DNA from: Acidobacteriota bacterium
GTDB taxonomy: Bacteria > Acidobacteriota > Blastocatellia > Pyrinomonadales > Pyrinomonadaceae
NCBI GenBank assembly: GCA_016716435.1
Contig: JADJWI010000008.1
Coordinates: 749,501 to 813,500 of the forward strand
DNA length: 64,000 bases
Direction: 5' to 3'
Shown: one piece after another, positions 25,045 to 33,798 of the stretch
Layout: every line of letters begins with the position of its first letter
How positions within the stretch are numbered: the first letter of the stretch is position 1
Made by a program: the position numbers and the translations under genes
Notes under the pieces: generated by a model
What the model saw: only the letters and a program-made list of their open reading frames with translations
Database searches by the model: none
Told to the model about the DNA's origin: nothing

Positions 25045-26547
25045 CTAGCGTTCCGCCAGCGACGCGATCGCCTCGCGGGCGGCCTCGCGGTCGTCGAAGT
25101 GAAATTTGTCATTCCCGATGATCTGGTACGTCTCATGGCCTTTCCCGGCGATGATCACAACATCGCCAGGGTGAGCCACGCGGATCGCCGTCGCGATAGC
25201 TTCGCGGCGATCTGAGATGCTCATTCGCTCGGCTCTTGTCCCGGCAATTCCCGCCTCAATTTCGGCGATGATCTTCAGCGGGTCTTCGGTGCGCGGATTG
25301 TCCGATGTGATTATCGCAATATCGCTCAGCTCGCCGGCAACCTTTCCCATCGGAGCACGTTTTGTTTTGTCCCTATCGCCGCCGCAGCCGAAAACTGTGA
25401 TGACACGGCCCGTGGTCAATTGCCGGGCGGTGCGAAGCGTATTCATCAGAGCATCGTCCGTGTGGGCATAGTCCACGACCACCGCGAATTCGCCGTCGTG
25501 CGGAACAAGTTCAAACCGCCCGGGAGCTCCAACACATTTCGACAGCCCTTCCGCGATCGCATCGAGCCCATAGCCGAGCTCGAGTGCCGCAGCAGCGGCC
25601 GAAAGCATATTGTAAACATGCGGCCTTCCGACCAGCGGGGAAGTGATCTCTCGCTCGTCCTCGGGCGTCTTCAAAAGAAATGACGTTCCCTCTAGAAGCG
25701 AGACTTCGATATTCTCGGCGGTCAGATCCGCGTTTTGCGTGCCGTCTTCAGACCGCCGCTGAGAGAAAGTTACAACCTTCTGGCCGTCTGCCCGTAGTTC
25801 ACTCGCTAATTTCGCACCCCAATCGTCGTCGATATTTATCACGCACGCACCGGGACGTTGGCCCAGTCGGCCGTCAAAGAGTTTCTTCTTCGCGTCGAAG
25901 TAGTTCTCCATCGTGCCATGGTAATCAAGGTGGTCTTGCGTCAGGTTCGTAAAGATAGCAACGCGAAAACGGAGCCAGTCGCAGCGATGCAGGTCGATCG
26001 CCTGTGATGAAGCCTCCATCGCCGCAAAGCCGCAGCCCGCCTCGACCGCCCGCCGCAAAAATCTGTTCGTGTCCGAGGCTTCGGGTGTGGTTCGCACCGC
26101 CTCTTCGCTTTCGTCGCCGATGCGGTACTCGACCGTGGTCAACATTGCGGGTTTTATGCCTGCGGCTTCGGCGAGTGCGTAGCAGAGATAGGTTGTCGTC
26201 GTTTTTCCGTTGGTGCCGGTAATGCCGATAAGGTCGAGCAGGTGCGAGGGTTCTCCATTGATGATCGAGGCCGCCTTTGCGAGAGCGACGCGGGCATCCG
26301 AAACCTTCAGCCAAGCACCGGCAAAGCCTTCAGGTGCATCAAATTCTGAAATAACGCCGACCGCTCCGCGACGCATCACATCCTCAACGAACCTGTGACC
26401 GTCAACCGTCGCACCCTTGATCGCCGCAAAAAGCGTCCCCTCGCGAGCTTGCCGCGAGTCGTGCGTCACGTCCAAAGGGTAGCCCGCTGTGCCCGAAAGC
26501 TCGGCCCCGATCTCGGAAGCAAGTGCCTCTATTGTGTTTGCTGCCAC
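25045..26547 (-). CDS. murE: UDP-MurNAc-tripeptide (meso-DAP) ligase
   Basis: Adds meso-diaminopimelate to UDP-MurNAc-L-Ala-D-Glu in the cytoplasm. The 500-residue length is normal. GITGTNGKTTTTYLC is the P-loop. SDNPRTEDP carries DNPR, the signature of meso-DAP-specific enzymes. A GKGHE element lies near the end. A frame starting at 26607 exists, but the GTG at 26547 (MAANTIEALAS), with GGGA just upstream, gives the family's usual N terminus. It stands apart from other mur genes, converging on the PilZ gene. Confidence 0.95.
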   Translation of the reverse strand: MAANTIEALASEIGAELSGTAGYPLDVTHDSRQAREGTLFAAIKGATVDGHRFVEDVMRRGAVGVISEFDAPEGFAGAWLKVSDARVALAKAASIINGEPSHLLDLIGITGTNGKTTTTYLCYALAEAAGIKPAMLTTVEYRIGDESEEAVRTTPEASDTNRFLRRAVEAGCGFAAMEASSQAIDLHRCDWLRFRVAIFTNLTQDHLDYHGTMENYFDAKKKLFDGRLGQRPGACVINIDDDWGAKLASELRADGQKVVTFSQRRSEDGTQNADLTAENIEVSLLEGTSFLLKTPEDEREITSPLVGRPHVYNMLSAAAAALELGYGLDAIAEGLSKCVGAPGRFELVPHDGEFAVVVDYAHTDDALMNTLRTARQLTTGRVITVFGCGGDRDKTKRAPMGKVAGELSDIAIITSDNPRTEDPLKIIAEIEAGIAGTRAERMSISDRREAIATAIRVAHPGDVVIIAGKGHETYQIIGNDKFHFDDREAAREAIASLAER

Positions 26548-26654
26548 GTTGTGAATCCCGTCCCAAAAAACGAGATTATACGACACGCTGCAATTTTGTT
26601 CGAACAACCGCTTTTGGTTTTCGTATCTCTAAATAGATCGGAGGGGTTCGACGA

Positions 26655-26918
26655 ATGAAATTCATAAAGGTAATTCTTACGCTATTGGCGATAATGTTTG
26701 GGGTGATGGCGGTTTTCTGGCTTCTTGGGATCGTTTGGACGCTTTTTGGCTACGCGTTCTGGTTCGGTGTAGTCGCTGCGATCGGGTATGGCGGCTACAA
26801 ACTGTTCAAGAAGCTCGAGAATAAGGCACTCACGAGCGGCACTGCCTTTCCGGAGATCGAAGATCGGGATTACACGCTCTCGTGGGAAGAATACAACCGA
26901 AAGTATCTGAAAAAGTAA
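26655..26918 (+). CDS. Small membrane protein
   Basis: Unrecognised 87-residue protein. Two hydrophobic segments (about 6-30 and 31-50) are followed by a charged tail with a conserved-looking end (LSWEEYNRKYLKK). A very strong ribosome site (GGAGGGG, 8 bases before ATG) supports the start. It is divergent from murE and followed by tRNA-Leu. The topology is probably a hairpin with the tail in the cytoplasm. Function unknown. Confidence 0.7.
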   Translation: MKFIKVILTLLAIMFGVMAVFWLLGIVWTLFGYAFWFGVVAAIGYGGYKLFKKLENKALTSGTAFPEIEDRDYTLSWEEYNRKYLKK

Positions 26919-26967
26919 GTCGCTAGACATTTTCGCCTCGTTTGGCTAGATTGGGTTAGGCACCACT

Positions 26968-27052
26968 GCCGAGGTGGCGAAATTGGTAGACGCACTAGAC
27001 TTAGGATCTAGCGTCGAGAGACGTGCAGGTTCGATTCCTGTCCTCGGCACCA
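26968..27052 (+). tRNA. tRNA-Leu (UAG anticodon)
   Basis: An 85-base cloverleaf with encoded CCA. The acceptor GCCGAGG pairs with CCTCGGC. The anticodon stem CTAGA/TCTAG holds the loop CTTAGGA, giving anticodon TAG (reads CUA/CUG). A long variable arm (GCGTCGAGAGACGT) is typical of tRNA-Leu. The T arm has GGTTCGATTCC. Confidence 0.95.
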
Positions 27053-27186
27053 CATTCTTGATCATACGGCCGTAAGCTGCATACCCAGCTCGGCCGTTTT
27101 TGCGTTTTGGATACAGACATCGTATTCGACTTTTCTGCCCCGCTTAGCTATCCTTTTCAATTACTTGACCGGTATTTGATTCGTAA

Positions 27187-28617
27187 ATGAAAAGCCAATT
27201 AAAAGAGGTCTCGCCGACAGAGCGAGAGATAAATCTGACGATCGACGCGGCGTCCTTGAAAGATGCTTACGGCAAGATAAGCCAGCGATTTGTTAAGGGA
27301 GCCAATATTCCCGGATTCCGCAAGGGCTATGCTCCGCTCGACGTTGTTCGCCTTCGCTACAAGGAAGAGATCAAGCAGGAAGTGCTTCAGCTTCTCGTTC
27401 CGGAACAGGTTTCCGCCGCAATACTTGAGCACGGGCTTCAGCCGCTCTCCGAACCGCAGCTACACATCGATGATGTCGAGAATGTGAAGGTCAACGGCTC
27501 GCAGGATGTTGAATTGCACGTTCACGTCGAAGTGATGCCGGAGATTCCGCAGCCCGACTACAAAGGCCTCGAGCTCACCCGCCGCATCAAACCGGTTGAT
27601 GATTCTGAGATCGAAGACCTGATCGCCCGCCGCGTCAATGAAGAAGCGGCCCTTGTGCCGATCGAAGGACGAGCTTCGCAGGATGGCGACACGGTCATTG
27701 TCGATCTGGAAGGAACATTTGCAGACGATCCGGCTGGCGAGCCCATCACCGCTGAGGACCTCGAGGTCAAGCTCGGTGATGAGTTGATCGAGAAGTCATT
27801 TTCGGAGAATCTGGTCGGTGTAAAGGAAGACGACGAGAAGGAATTTACCGTCAGCTATCCGGACGATTTCTCTTCGCCCGCACTTTCCGGGAAGACGGTT
27901 CATTACAAGGCGAAGATCAAGTCTGTCGGGATCATGGAAACTCCGGAGCTCAACGACGAATGGGCGGTCGCACTTGATGAGGGCTACGAGTCGCTTGCAG
28001 ATCTTCGGACAAAGCTTCGTGCTGATCTCGAAAAGCTTGCCGAGACAGACGCCGACGCTCGGCTTCGCAACAACGCGATCGCAAAGCTCATTGAGGAGAA
28101 TGAATTTCAGGTTCCGAACTCGCTCATCGAGAGCCAGGCCCGCAACCTGCTGAATAACTTCGCCCAGGACCTTCAGCAACGCGGCGTTGACCTGAATAAG
28201 GTCGAGCCCAACTTTGTCGAGATGGCCTATTCGCAGATGAGGCTCCAGGCCGAGCGAGACGTTCGGGGAGCGATCTTGCTCGAAAAGGTCGGCGACACCG
28301 AGGGCGTTAAGGTCGAAACTGCCGAGGTCGATGAGGAGGTCGGGAAGATGGCTGAGTATTATCGTCAGGAACCGGCCGAGATGCGGAAGATGTTTGAGGC
28401 TCAAGGCGGGCTCGCAAACATCGAGAACAACCTCCGCACCCGCAAAGCGATCGAGGCTCTCGTAGCCGCAGCAAAGGTGACCGACGGGCCGTGGGTCGAT
28501 GAGAATCAGCCTGAAGCCGAGGCTGCCGAGGCTGTTGAGAAGCCGAAGAAGGCCGCGAAGGCGAAAGCCCCGGCAAAGGCTAAGAAGTCGACGAAGAAAG
28601 CGGCAGGTGATGAATAG
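27187..28617 (+). CDS. tig: Trigger factor
   Basis: Ribosome-bound chaperone and peptidyl-prolyl isomerase that receives nascent chains. At 476 residues it is about 45 longer than the E. coli protein. The order is a ribosome-binding domain (about 1-150, with the GFRKGYAPLDVVR signature loop), an FKBP domain (about 155-250) and a helical C domain (about 255-430). The extra tail (about 433-476) is Lys/Ala-rich, like a histone H1 tail, with repeats such as KAAKAKAPAKAKK. It heads the tig-clpP-clpX cluster, a common bacterial order. Confidence 0.96.
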   Translation: MKSQLKEVSPTEREINLTIDAASLKDAYGKISQRFVKGANIPGFRKGYAPLDVVRLRYKEEIKQEVLQLLVPEQVSAAILEHGLQPLSEPQLHIDDVENVKVNGSQDVELHVHVEVMPEIPQPDYKGLELTRRIKPVDDSEIEDLIARRVNEEAALVPIEGRASQDGDTVIVDLEGTFADDPAGEPITAEDLEVKLGDELIEKSFSENLVGVKEDDEKEFTVSYPDDFSSPALSGKTVHYKAKIKSVGIMETPELNDEWAVALDEGYESLADLRTKLRADLEKLAETDADARLRNNAIAKLIEENEFQVPNSLIESQARNLLNNFAQDLQQRGVDLNKVEPNFVEMAYSQMRLQAERDVRGAILLEKVGDTEGVKVETAEVDEEVGKMAEYYRQEPAEMRKMFEAQGGLANIENNLRTRKAIEALVAAAKVTDGPWVDENQPEAEAAEAVEKPKKAAKAKAPAKAKKSTKKAAGDE

Positions 28618-28754
28618 GCTCCTTGGCCGCCCGCTTTATTGTTTGCATTTTTAGGAGAAATGTGTAGAATCGGCAATCGGCTGATATCCAACACTTTACC
28701 TCCGCATTCTTAAGGCTAAGCTTTAAGGAATTTCCGAACAGAGGTTTTACGAAT

Positions 28755-29342
28755 ATGGCTTTGGTCCCAATGGTGGTCGAACAGACGTCTCGCGGCGAGC
28801 GTGCCTTCGACATCTTCTCGCGTCTCTTAAAAGACAGCATTATCTTCATCGGTACGCCGATCGACGACCAGATCGCGAACCTGATCGTCGCCCAGCTGCT
28901 CTTTCTCGAGGCGGACGACCCGGAACGCGACATCAATCTCTATATCAACTCGCCGGGCGGTTCAATAACGGCCGGAATGGCGATCTACGACACGATGCAG
29001 TTCATCAAGAACGATGTGACGACGATCTGCGTCGGGCAGGCAGCATCGATGGGAGCTCTCTTGCTAACGGCCGGAGCGAAAGGAAAACGCTTTGCCCTGC
29101 CTCACTCGCGGGTTCTTATCCATCAGCCTTCGGGCGGTGCTTCGGGCCAGGCGTCAGACGTCCGCATCATGGCCGAAGAAATTCTGCGTATGCGTGAGAT
29201 GACCTCGCGGATCATCGCAAACCACAGCGGCCAGAGCTTTGACCAGGTCGAGCTCGACGTCGAACGCGACCGCATTCTTTCACCGGTCCAGGCAAAGGCC
29301 TACGGCCTGATCGACGAAGTGATCGAGCACCGGGAGAAGTAG
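28755..29342 (+). CDS. clpP: ATP-dependent Clp protease proteolytic subunit
   Basis: Serine protease subunit, 195 residues, that forms two heptameric rings and degrades proteins unfolded by ClpX. The catalytic triad is visible as Ser98 (GQAASMGA), His123 (RVLIHQP) and Asp172 (ERDR). It starts with ATG at 28755, 137 bases after tig. The gap to clpX holds an unusual inverted array of 9-base repeats (29346-29519), so the two genes are not tightly packed. Confidence 0.98.
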   Translation: MALVPMVVEQTSRGERAFDIFSRLLKDSIIFIGTPIDDQIANLIVAQLLFLEADDPERDINLYINSPGGSITAGMAIYDTMQFIKNDVTTICVGQAASMGALLLTAGAKGKRFALPHSRVLIHQPSGGASGQASDVRIMAEEILRMREMTSRIIANHSGQSFDQVELDVERDRILSPVQAKAYGLIDEVIEHREK

Positions 29343-29345
29343 AGG

Positions 29346-29519
29346 GAAGTCTAGGAAGTCGAGGATGTCTAGAAAGTCTTGGAGGTCTGGAAGCTAACGG
29401 ATATTGCTTGAATTAAAAGGGACGTAACTCGAAGAGGACATCTTTTTCTTTCAGAAACTTTAGCGCCGACGGCTTCCAAAACTTACCGGACTTCCTTGAC
29501 TGACCGGACTGACCAGACT
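29346..29519. repeat. Inverted pair of 9-base repeat arrays
   Basis: The left array (29346-29394) has five 9-base units near the consensus GAAGTCTAG and ends GGAAGC. The right array (29471-29519) holds the same kind of units in reverse complement (GCTTCC...GGACTTCC...GACTGACCGGACT). The arrays face each other across about 76 bases and could pair, imperfectly, as a long stem between clpP and clpX. It is not a CRISPR (units too short, no spacers). Confidence 0.6.
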
Positions 29520-29525
29520 AACGAT

Positions 29526-30770
29526 ATGGCTAATTTCCGACGACCAGAAGAATTGTTGTGCTGCTCGTTTTGCGGGAAGACGCAGAATGACGTTAAGAAG
29601 CTGATTGCCGGCCCGGGTGTCTACGTCTGCAATGAGTGCATTGATATCTGCAACGAGATCATCAATGACGACGACAAGGTCGATGGACAGCTATCTCGCA
29701 CGCACCTTCCAAAGCCCTCGGAGATCAAAAAATTCCTCGATGAATACGTCATCGGCCAGGATGGAGCAAAGAAGCGGCTCGCAGTCGCCGTTTATCAGCA
29801 TTACAAACGGCTTGAGCTCGCCAAGCGGCGTTCGGACATCGAGATCCAGAAGTCGAACATCCTCCTAATCGGCCCGACCGGCACCGGCAAGACGCTACTT
29901 GCCCAAACGCTCGCACGCCAGCTCAGCGTTCCTTTCTGCATCGTTGACGCGACCAGCCTGACCGAGGCCGGCTACGTCGGTGAGGATGTCGAGACGATAT
30001 TGCTTCGGCTTCTGCAGGCCGCCGGCAACGACGTCGAGCTTGCCCAGCAGGGCATCATCTACATCGATGAGATCGACAAGATCTGCCGCAAGGACGACAA
30101 CCCCTCGATCACCCGCGATGTCTCCGGCGAAGGCGTGCAACAGGCATTGCTCAAGATCCTTGAAGGCACGGTCGCCAATATCCCGACCGGCGGCGGCCGC
30201 AAGCACCCGCAGCAGGAATTCACACAACTTGATACGACCAATATCCTCTTCATGTGCGGCGGAGCGTTCATCGGGCTTGAAAAGGTGGTCGAGAAGCGGC
30301 TCCGCAACAAATCGCTCGGCTTTCAGGCTGACGTCAAATCAAGCAAGGAACGCCGCAACGAGGCATTCGGCAAGCTTGAGCCCGAGGACCTTATCCACTA
30401 CGGCCTTATCCCCGAGTTCGTCGGCCGCCTGCCGGTCGTCGGCGTGCTTGCCGAGCTCGATGAGGCCGCACTCATCCGCATTCTCACCGAGCCGAAGAAC
30501 GCCCTTGTCCGCCAGTATCAGCGGAAGTTCGAGTTCGACAATATCTCGCTCAAATTCACCGCGGGAGCTCTAAAGGCTGTTGCCCACGAGGCCCACAAAC
30601 GCAAGGTCGGTGCCCGCGGCCTGATGATGATAATGGAAGAGATACTGCTCGAATCAATGTACGAGCTGCCCTCTGACACAAAGATCAAGGAGCTCCTCAT
30701 CACCCGCGAAATGATCGAGAAAAAGACCCCCGTCTTCGACGTAGTCGCCCCAATAGAACAAGCCGCTTGA
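29526..30770 (+). CDS. clpX: Clp protease ATP-binding subunit ClpX
   Basis: AAA+ unfoldase, 414 residues, that feeds substrates to ClpP. The N-terminal C4 zinc-binding domain has CSFC and CNEC pairs (about residues 13-40). The Walker A is GPTGTGKT, the Walker B IIYIDEIDKI, and an LGF tripeptide (KSLGFQA) in the loop corresponds to the ClpP-docking IGF motif. The ATG at 29526 (MANFRRPEELL) is preferred over a TTG ten codons upstream, which lies in the repeat array. Confidence 0.97.
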   Translation: MANFRRPEELLCCSFCGKTQNDVKKLIAGPGVYVCNECIDICNEIINDDDKVDGQLSRTHLPKPSEIKKFLDEYVIGQDGAKKRLAVAVYQHYKRLELAKRRSDIEIQKSNILLIGPTGTGKTLLAQTLARQLSVPFCIVDATSLTEAGYVGEDVETILLRLLQAAGNDVELAQQGIIYIDEIDKICRKDDNPSITRDVSGEGVQQALLKILEGTVANIPTGGGRKHPQQEFTQLDTTNILFMCGGAFIGLEKVVEKRLRNKSLGFQADVKSSKERRNEAFGKLEPEDLIHYGLIPEFVGRLPVVGVLAELDEAALIRILTEPKNALVRQYQRKFEFDNISLKFTAGALKAVAHEAHKRKVGARGLMMIMEEILLESMYELPSDTKIKELLITREMIEKKTPVFDVVAPIEQAA

Positions 30771-30849
30771 TCGTGGTTCTTACCTGCATTCGTTTTCCAT
30801 AACGCGCCTCTGTGCACGTTTAACCATCAACTATCCAAGGAGAATGCAC

Positions 30850-31644
30850 ATGCTAGAAAAGGCAAGACCGACCATTTTAATCTTCACTTTCGTACTTGCT
30901 CTGGTAACGCTCGGAACAGCTCAATCGGGCGAGAAAGAAGTTCACATCGGCTTAAAGGGCGGATTCAGCCTTCCGAACCTGGTCGGCGGCGATGATCAAG
31001 AGATAACGCGTGACTATAAGTCACGGTTCGCACCAAATTTTGGTGCATATGTCGAATTTGGCACGGCACGGAACCTTTCGATCCAAACCGGGATCGACTA
31101 CGCACCGCAGGGCGGCAAGCGAGACGGTATTCAGCCGATCACGGCTCCGATCCCACTGCTTCCTCCGCTCCCGGCTGGGCAATTTTACTACGCAGACTTT
31201 AAGAACACAGCGAAACTCGAGTACCTTGAGTTTCCGGTGCTCGTAAAATACACCGGGCGGCGAGAGAGTTCCTTGCAGCCGTATGTCAATGCTGGGCCTT
31301 ACGTTGGTGTGCTTCTAAAGGCAACTCAGGTAACGAGAGGTTCAAGCACGATCTATTCCGACCGAAATGGAACACCCATCCTAATTCCGCCGATAAATCA
31401 GCCGCTACCTCCGATCTCGTTCGATGCGGAAACCGATGTGACCGATAACTTGAATCGGGTCAACTTTGGTCTCACTGGCGGGGGCGGGCTGAAGTTTCCG
31501 GTTAAAGGGAATTACTGGTTCCTTGATGTTCGGGCTTCATACGGCCTTACGACCCTTCAGAAAGATACCGCCAACGACGGAAAAAGCCGGACCGGAAATC
31601 TCGTCATCTCGGTTGGATATGCTTTCAAGGTCAAGGGGCAATGA
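30850..31644 (+). CDS. Outer-membrane beta-barrel protein (porin-like)
   Basis: Secreted protein of 264 residues. The signal peptide is about 1-25 (ending GTAQS). The mature part begins VHIGLKGGFSLPNL and has alternating strands ending in an amphipathic VISVGYAFKVKG strand, typical of OmpW/PorT-like barrels (PF13568 type). AAGGAG seven bases upstream favours the ATG at 30850 over the one at 30844. It is a lone gene following clpX; its ligand is unknown. Confidence 0.8.
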   Translation: MLEKARPTILIFTFVLALVTLGTAQSGEKEVHIGLKGGFSLPNLVGGDDQEITRDYKSRFAPNFGAYVEFGTARNLSIQTGIDYAPQGGKRDGIQPITAPIPLLPPLPAGQFYYADFKNTAKLEYLEFPVLVKYTGRRESSLQPYVNAGPYVGVLLKATQVTRGSSTIYSDRNGTPILIPPINQPLPPISFDAETDVTDNLNRVNFGLTGGGGLKFPVKGNYWFLDVRASYGLTTLQKDTANDGKSRTGNLVISVGYAFKVKGQ

Positions 31645-31657
31645 CTTGTACAAGTCA
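31642..31657. repeat. 16-base perfect palindrome at a stop codon
   Basis: TGACTTGTACAAGTCA is fully symmetric and contains the stop codon of the barrel gene. It could be a binding site or a weak hairpin. Confidence 0.35.
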
Positions 31658-31810
31658 ATGTAGTTAACGAATCTGTGCGTTCGGTCGAGCGGGAAGGCAG
31701 ATGAATTGGAATCGGATCCCAATAAAGGCGAGTGTTCCCAGTTACCCTTTGAGCGAGCTTACCGCCCGCAGGGGACGCCGTGCCCGTGCACCAGACGCAT
31801 GCAGTAAAAG

Positions 31811-31843
31811 AAAAAAGGGTGTCGCAGAAAACTGCGAAACCCT
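31811..31843 (-). terminator. Terminator of tRNA-Arg
   Basis: On the minus strand AGGGT, an inner stem CGCAG/CTGCG with an AAAA/TTTT loop, ACCCT, then TTTTTT. It lies 15 bases after the tRNA. Confidence 0.8.
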
Positions 31844-31857
31844 GAAACGAAATTAAC

Positions 31858-31934
31858 TGGTGCACCCGGCATGATTCGAACATGCGACCCCTTGATTCGT
31901 AGTCAAGTACTCTATCCAGCTGAGCTACGGGTGC
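31858..31934 (-). tRNA. tRNA-Arg (ACG anticodon)
   Basis: A 77-base cloverleaf with encoded CCA. The acceptor is GCACCCG, the anticodon stem CTTGA/TCAAG with loop CTACGAA, anticodon ACG. The T arm is ATGTTCGAATCAT. Reading CGU/C/A needs A34 editing by TadA, which is normal for this tRNA. Confidence 0.95.
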
Positions 31935-31949
31935 CCGAAGCGAACTATT

Positions 31950-31978
31950 AGATTACGAAGAGCGGCCGAGGCTGTCAA
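31950..31978 (-). promoter_or_regulatory. Promoter of tRNA-Arg
   Basis: A perfect -35 TTGACA (31973-31978) lies 17 bases from TAATCT (31950-31955); TCTAAT three bases on is a better -10 but spaced 20. The -35 is convincing, the -10 is ambiguous. Confidence 0.6.
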
Positions 31979-31993
31979 GTAAACCCCGTCGGG

Positions 31994-32989
31994 CTAGCGG
32001 GCGAAGTAGCCTTGCCGTGTGCGTGAGATCAGGCCGGGTTCGTTTACCTCGACGCGTATCTCACGCCACTTGCCGTCGCGGGCGAGGTTGGTCGGTGCGT
32101 ATTCGATGGTGTAGAGCGTGCGGAGATCGGCGGCGACCTCGGCATAGAGCCGGCCCATTTCCTCGAGCCGCTGAATAGTATTGAGCGTCCCGCCGGTGCG
32201 GTCGGCGATATATTTCAGCCGCGAGCGGGCGACGCGAAACATCTCCACCTGTCGCGGTGTCGGGTCGGCAAGCCGTGCCGGATCGCCGGTCGGCAATGCC
32301 AGCGGGTAAATGGTCACACCTTGCTTGTCCGCCCGGTCGAGTATCTCGTTGAGCTTGCTGTTGTCCTCGGTCTTGAGAAAACTCGGGATCTTGTCGTCCG
32401 TAAGGCCCGCGAGCATCTGACGGTCGCGGTCTTGGGCGTCGGTGTCGATACCGTCGGACAAAACGACGATCGCCTTTCGCCGCGTGTTCTCACGTTCAAG
32501 CCGCTGAAGTGCGAATTCAACCGCCTTATAAAGATCGGTTTGGCCTTGGCCATTGGCGAGCTGGATCGAGGTTGCTGCACGCCGCTTGTCGGTCGTGAAA
32601 TCATTTAGCATTCGCACCTTGTCGTAAAACTCGACCACGGCAATGCGGTCGTCCGGAGCTAGTGCGTCAAGAAAACGCGAGGCCGAGAGCTTGATGTTCT
32701 GGCGAAACGACTTGGTCGAGCCGCTCATGTCGAGCAAAACGACAACGCTAAATGGAGCGGTCGTTGTCTCAAAGCGGGCAATGTCCTGCTTTTCGCCGTC
32801 CTCAAAGACTGAAAAATTCGTGCGGTTGAGCAGCGTGATCGGCCGGCCGCGACCGTCGACAACTCCGATATTAAGCCGCACCAAGGCGGCATCAACGCGA
32901 ATCGGGTCGTCGTCCTGGGCAATAACGGCCGGGGCCGCATAGGCAAGCAGGGCAAGGAATGTAATAAGGCACAAAAGGGAACGCTGCAT
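31994..32989 (-). CDS. Secreted VWFA-domain protein (acidobacterial type)
   Basis: Protein of 331 residues with a signal peptide (about 1-25, ending PAVIAQ). An N-terminal beta region begins IRVDAALVRLNIGVVDGRG, then comes a von Willebrand factor A domain with a MIDAS motif DMSGSTKS (about residues 90-97). The pattern matches the VWFA-related family common in Acidobacteriota (TIGR03436), whose role is unproven; adhesion or protein binding is usual for VWFA. The ATG at 32989 gives a normal signal peptide; a TTG four codons earlier is possible. Confidence 0.88.
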   Translation of the reverse strand: MQRSLLCLITFLALLAYAAPAVIAQDDDPIRVDAALVRLNIGVVDGRGRPITLLNRTNFSVFEDGEKQDIARFETTTAPFSVVVLLDMSGSTKSFRQNIKLSASRFLDALAPDDRIAVVEFYDKVRMLNDFTTDKRRAATSIQLANGQGQTDLYKAVEFALQRLERENTRRKAIVVLSDGIDTDAQDRDRQMLAGLTDDKIPSFLKTEDNSKLNEILDRADKQGVTIYPLALPTGDPARLADPTPRQVEMFRVARSRLKYIADRTGGTLNTIQRLEEMGRLYAEVAADLRTLYTIEYAPTNLARDGKWREIRVEVNEPGLISRTRQGYFAR

Positions 32990-33128
32990 ATGCTCGGTCA
33001 AATGATAACAATCAGACGCCGCCAGCGGAAGTTTCGTTGTATCTGAACAATGCGTTCCGCTCTTAACTTATTGACCCATTTGGCTTATACTTCTGGCAAT
33101 CCGGGTTACGGGCCTGGCGAGAAAGCAA

Positions 33129-33623
33129 ATGCTCTATCGGCCAAAATTCTGCTGCAGCTGCGGTGAGCGGATCGAACGGGTGGAGTGGGGATTGCTCACC
33201 AGCCGCCGGTTCTGCGATTTTTGTGCAACGGAGAACATGGGCTTTGAGTGGGCGAATAAAGGAACGCTCGCCCTTGGTTTGGTTCTCGGCCTTTTCGGCT
33301 TCGTGAGCTTTCTCGGCGGCTCCGGAAAGGGAACTCCGGCCCGGATGGAGGCTCCGGCCGCGGTGGTCAATGAGAAGCGTTTCCTAAAGCCGTTGCCTGC
33401 CGAAGCAAAGCAGGCCGAGCCGGCGAGGCCGCTCTCGCAAGTTCCGGAACCGGTTCAGCCATCGCAGGCTTTAATTGCTCCGGCCGAGCCGGTAAGGCCC
33501 GCTCCGGCTGTAGCAAAGTTTTTCTGCGGTTACCCGACAAAAAAGGGAACGCCTTGCTCTCGAAAGGTGAAAGTGAAAGGTGCCAGGTGCTACCAACACG
33601 ACGGGCTCGAGCTTCCCGAGTGA
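33129..33623 (+). CDS. Zinc-ribbon membrane protein with C-terminal Cys/His motif
   Basis: Protein of 164 residues. An N-terminal ribbon (CCSCGERIE and CDFCATE, about 8-38) precedes one transmembrane helix (about 46-66) and a Pro/Ala-rich linker (about 70-125). The C-terminal motif is CGYPTKKGTPCSRKV...CYQHDG (about 138-160), a C-X9-C-type knuckle ending in C-x-x-H. Such C-terminal knuckles recur in short proteins of this group and probably bind zinc. Function unknown. Confidence 0.7.
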   Translation: MLYRPKFCCSCGERIERVEWGLLTSRRFCDFCATENMGFEWANKGTLALGLVLGLFGFVSFLGGSGKGTPARMEAPAAVVNEKRFLKPLPAEAKQAEPARPLSQVPEPVQPSQALIAPAEPVRPAPAVAKFFCGYPTKKGTPCSRKVKVKGARCYQHDGLELPE

Positions 33624-33657
33624 TTTTTGTTGCACCCTTTTGCCTCAATTTTGAATC

Positions 33658-33685
33658 ACTTATAACTGGCCCTGATGTTATAAGT
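33658..33685. promoter_or_regulatory. Palindrome upstream of Ser/Thr kinase
   Basis: ACTTATAAC and GTTATAAGT are perfect 9-base arms with a 10-base spacer, 114 bases before the kinase start. It resembles a dimeric repressor or activator site. Confidence 0.4.
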
Positions 33686-33798
33686 ATGCCAGGCGTGAGA
33701 ATTCTTGTTGATGTTTAACCATATTTGTAAGAGAATGTCTGGGATTAGGCCTCAAACATTGTGTCACCCATTCTTCAGTTCATCAGCCTAAAAACGAA

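Noticed and set aside
28660..28713. 17-codon ORF before clpP as a leader peptide
   Set aside because: AGGAG is only two bases before the ATG and the peptide has no informative codons, so chance is likely.
29346..29519. CRISPR array
   Set aside because: Units are 9 bases, without spacers, and no cas gene is in the window.
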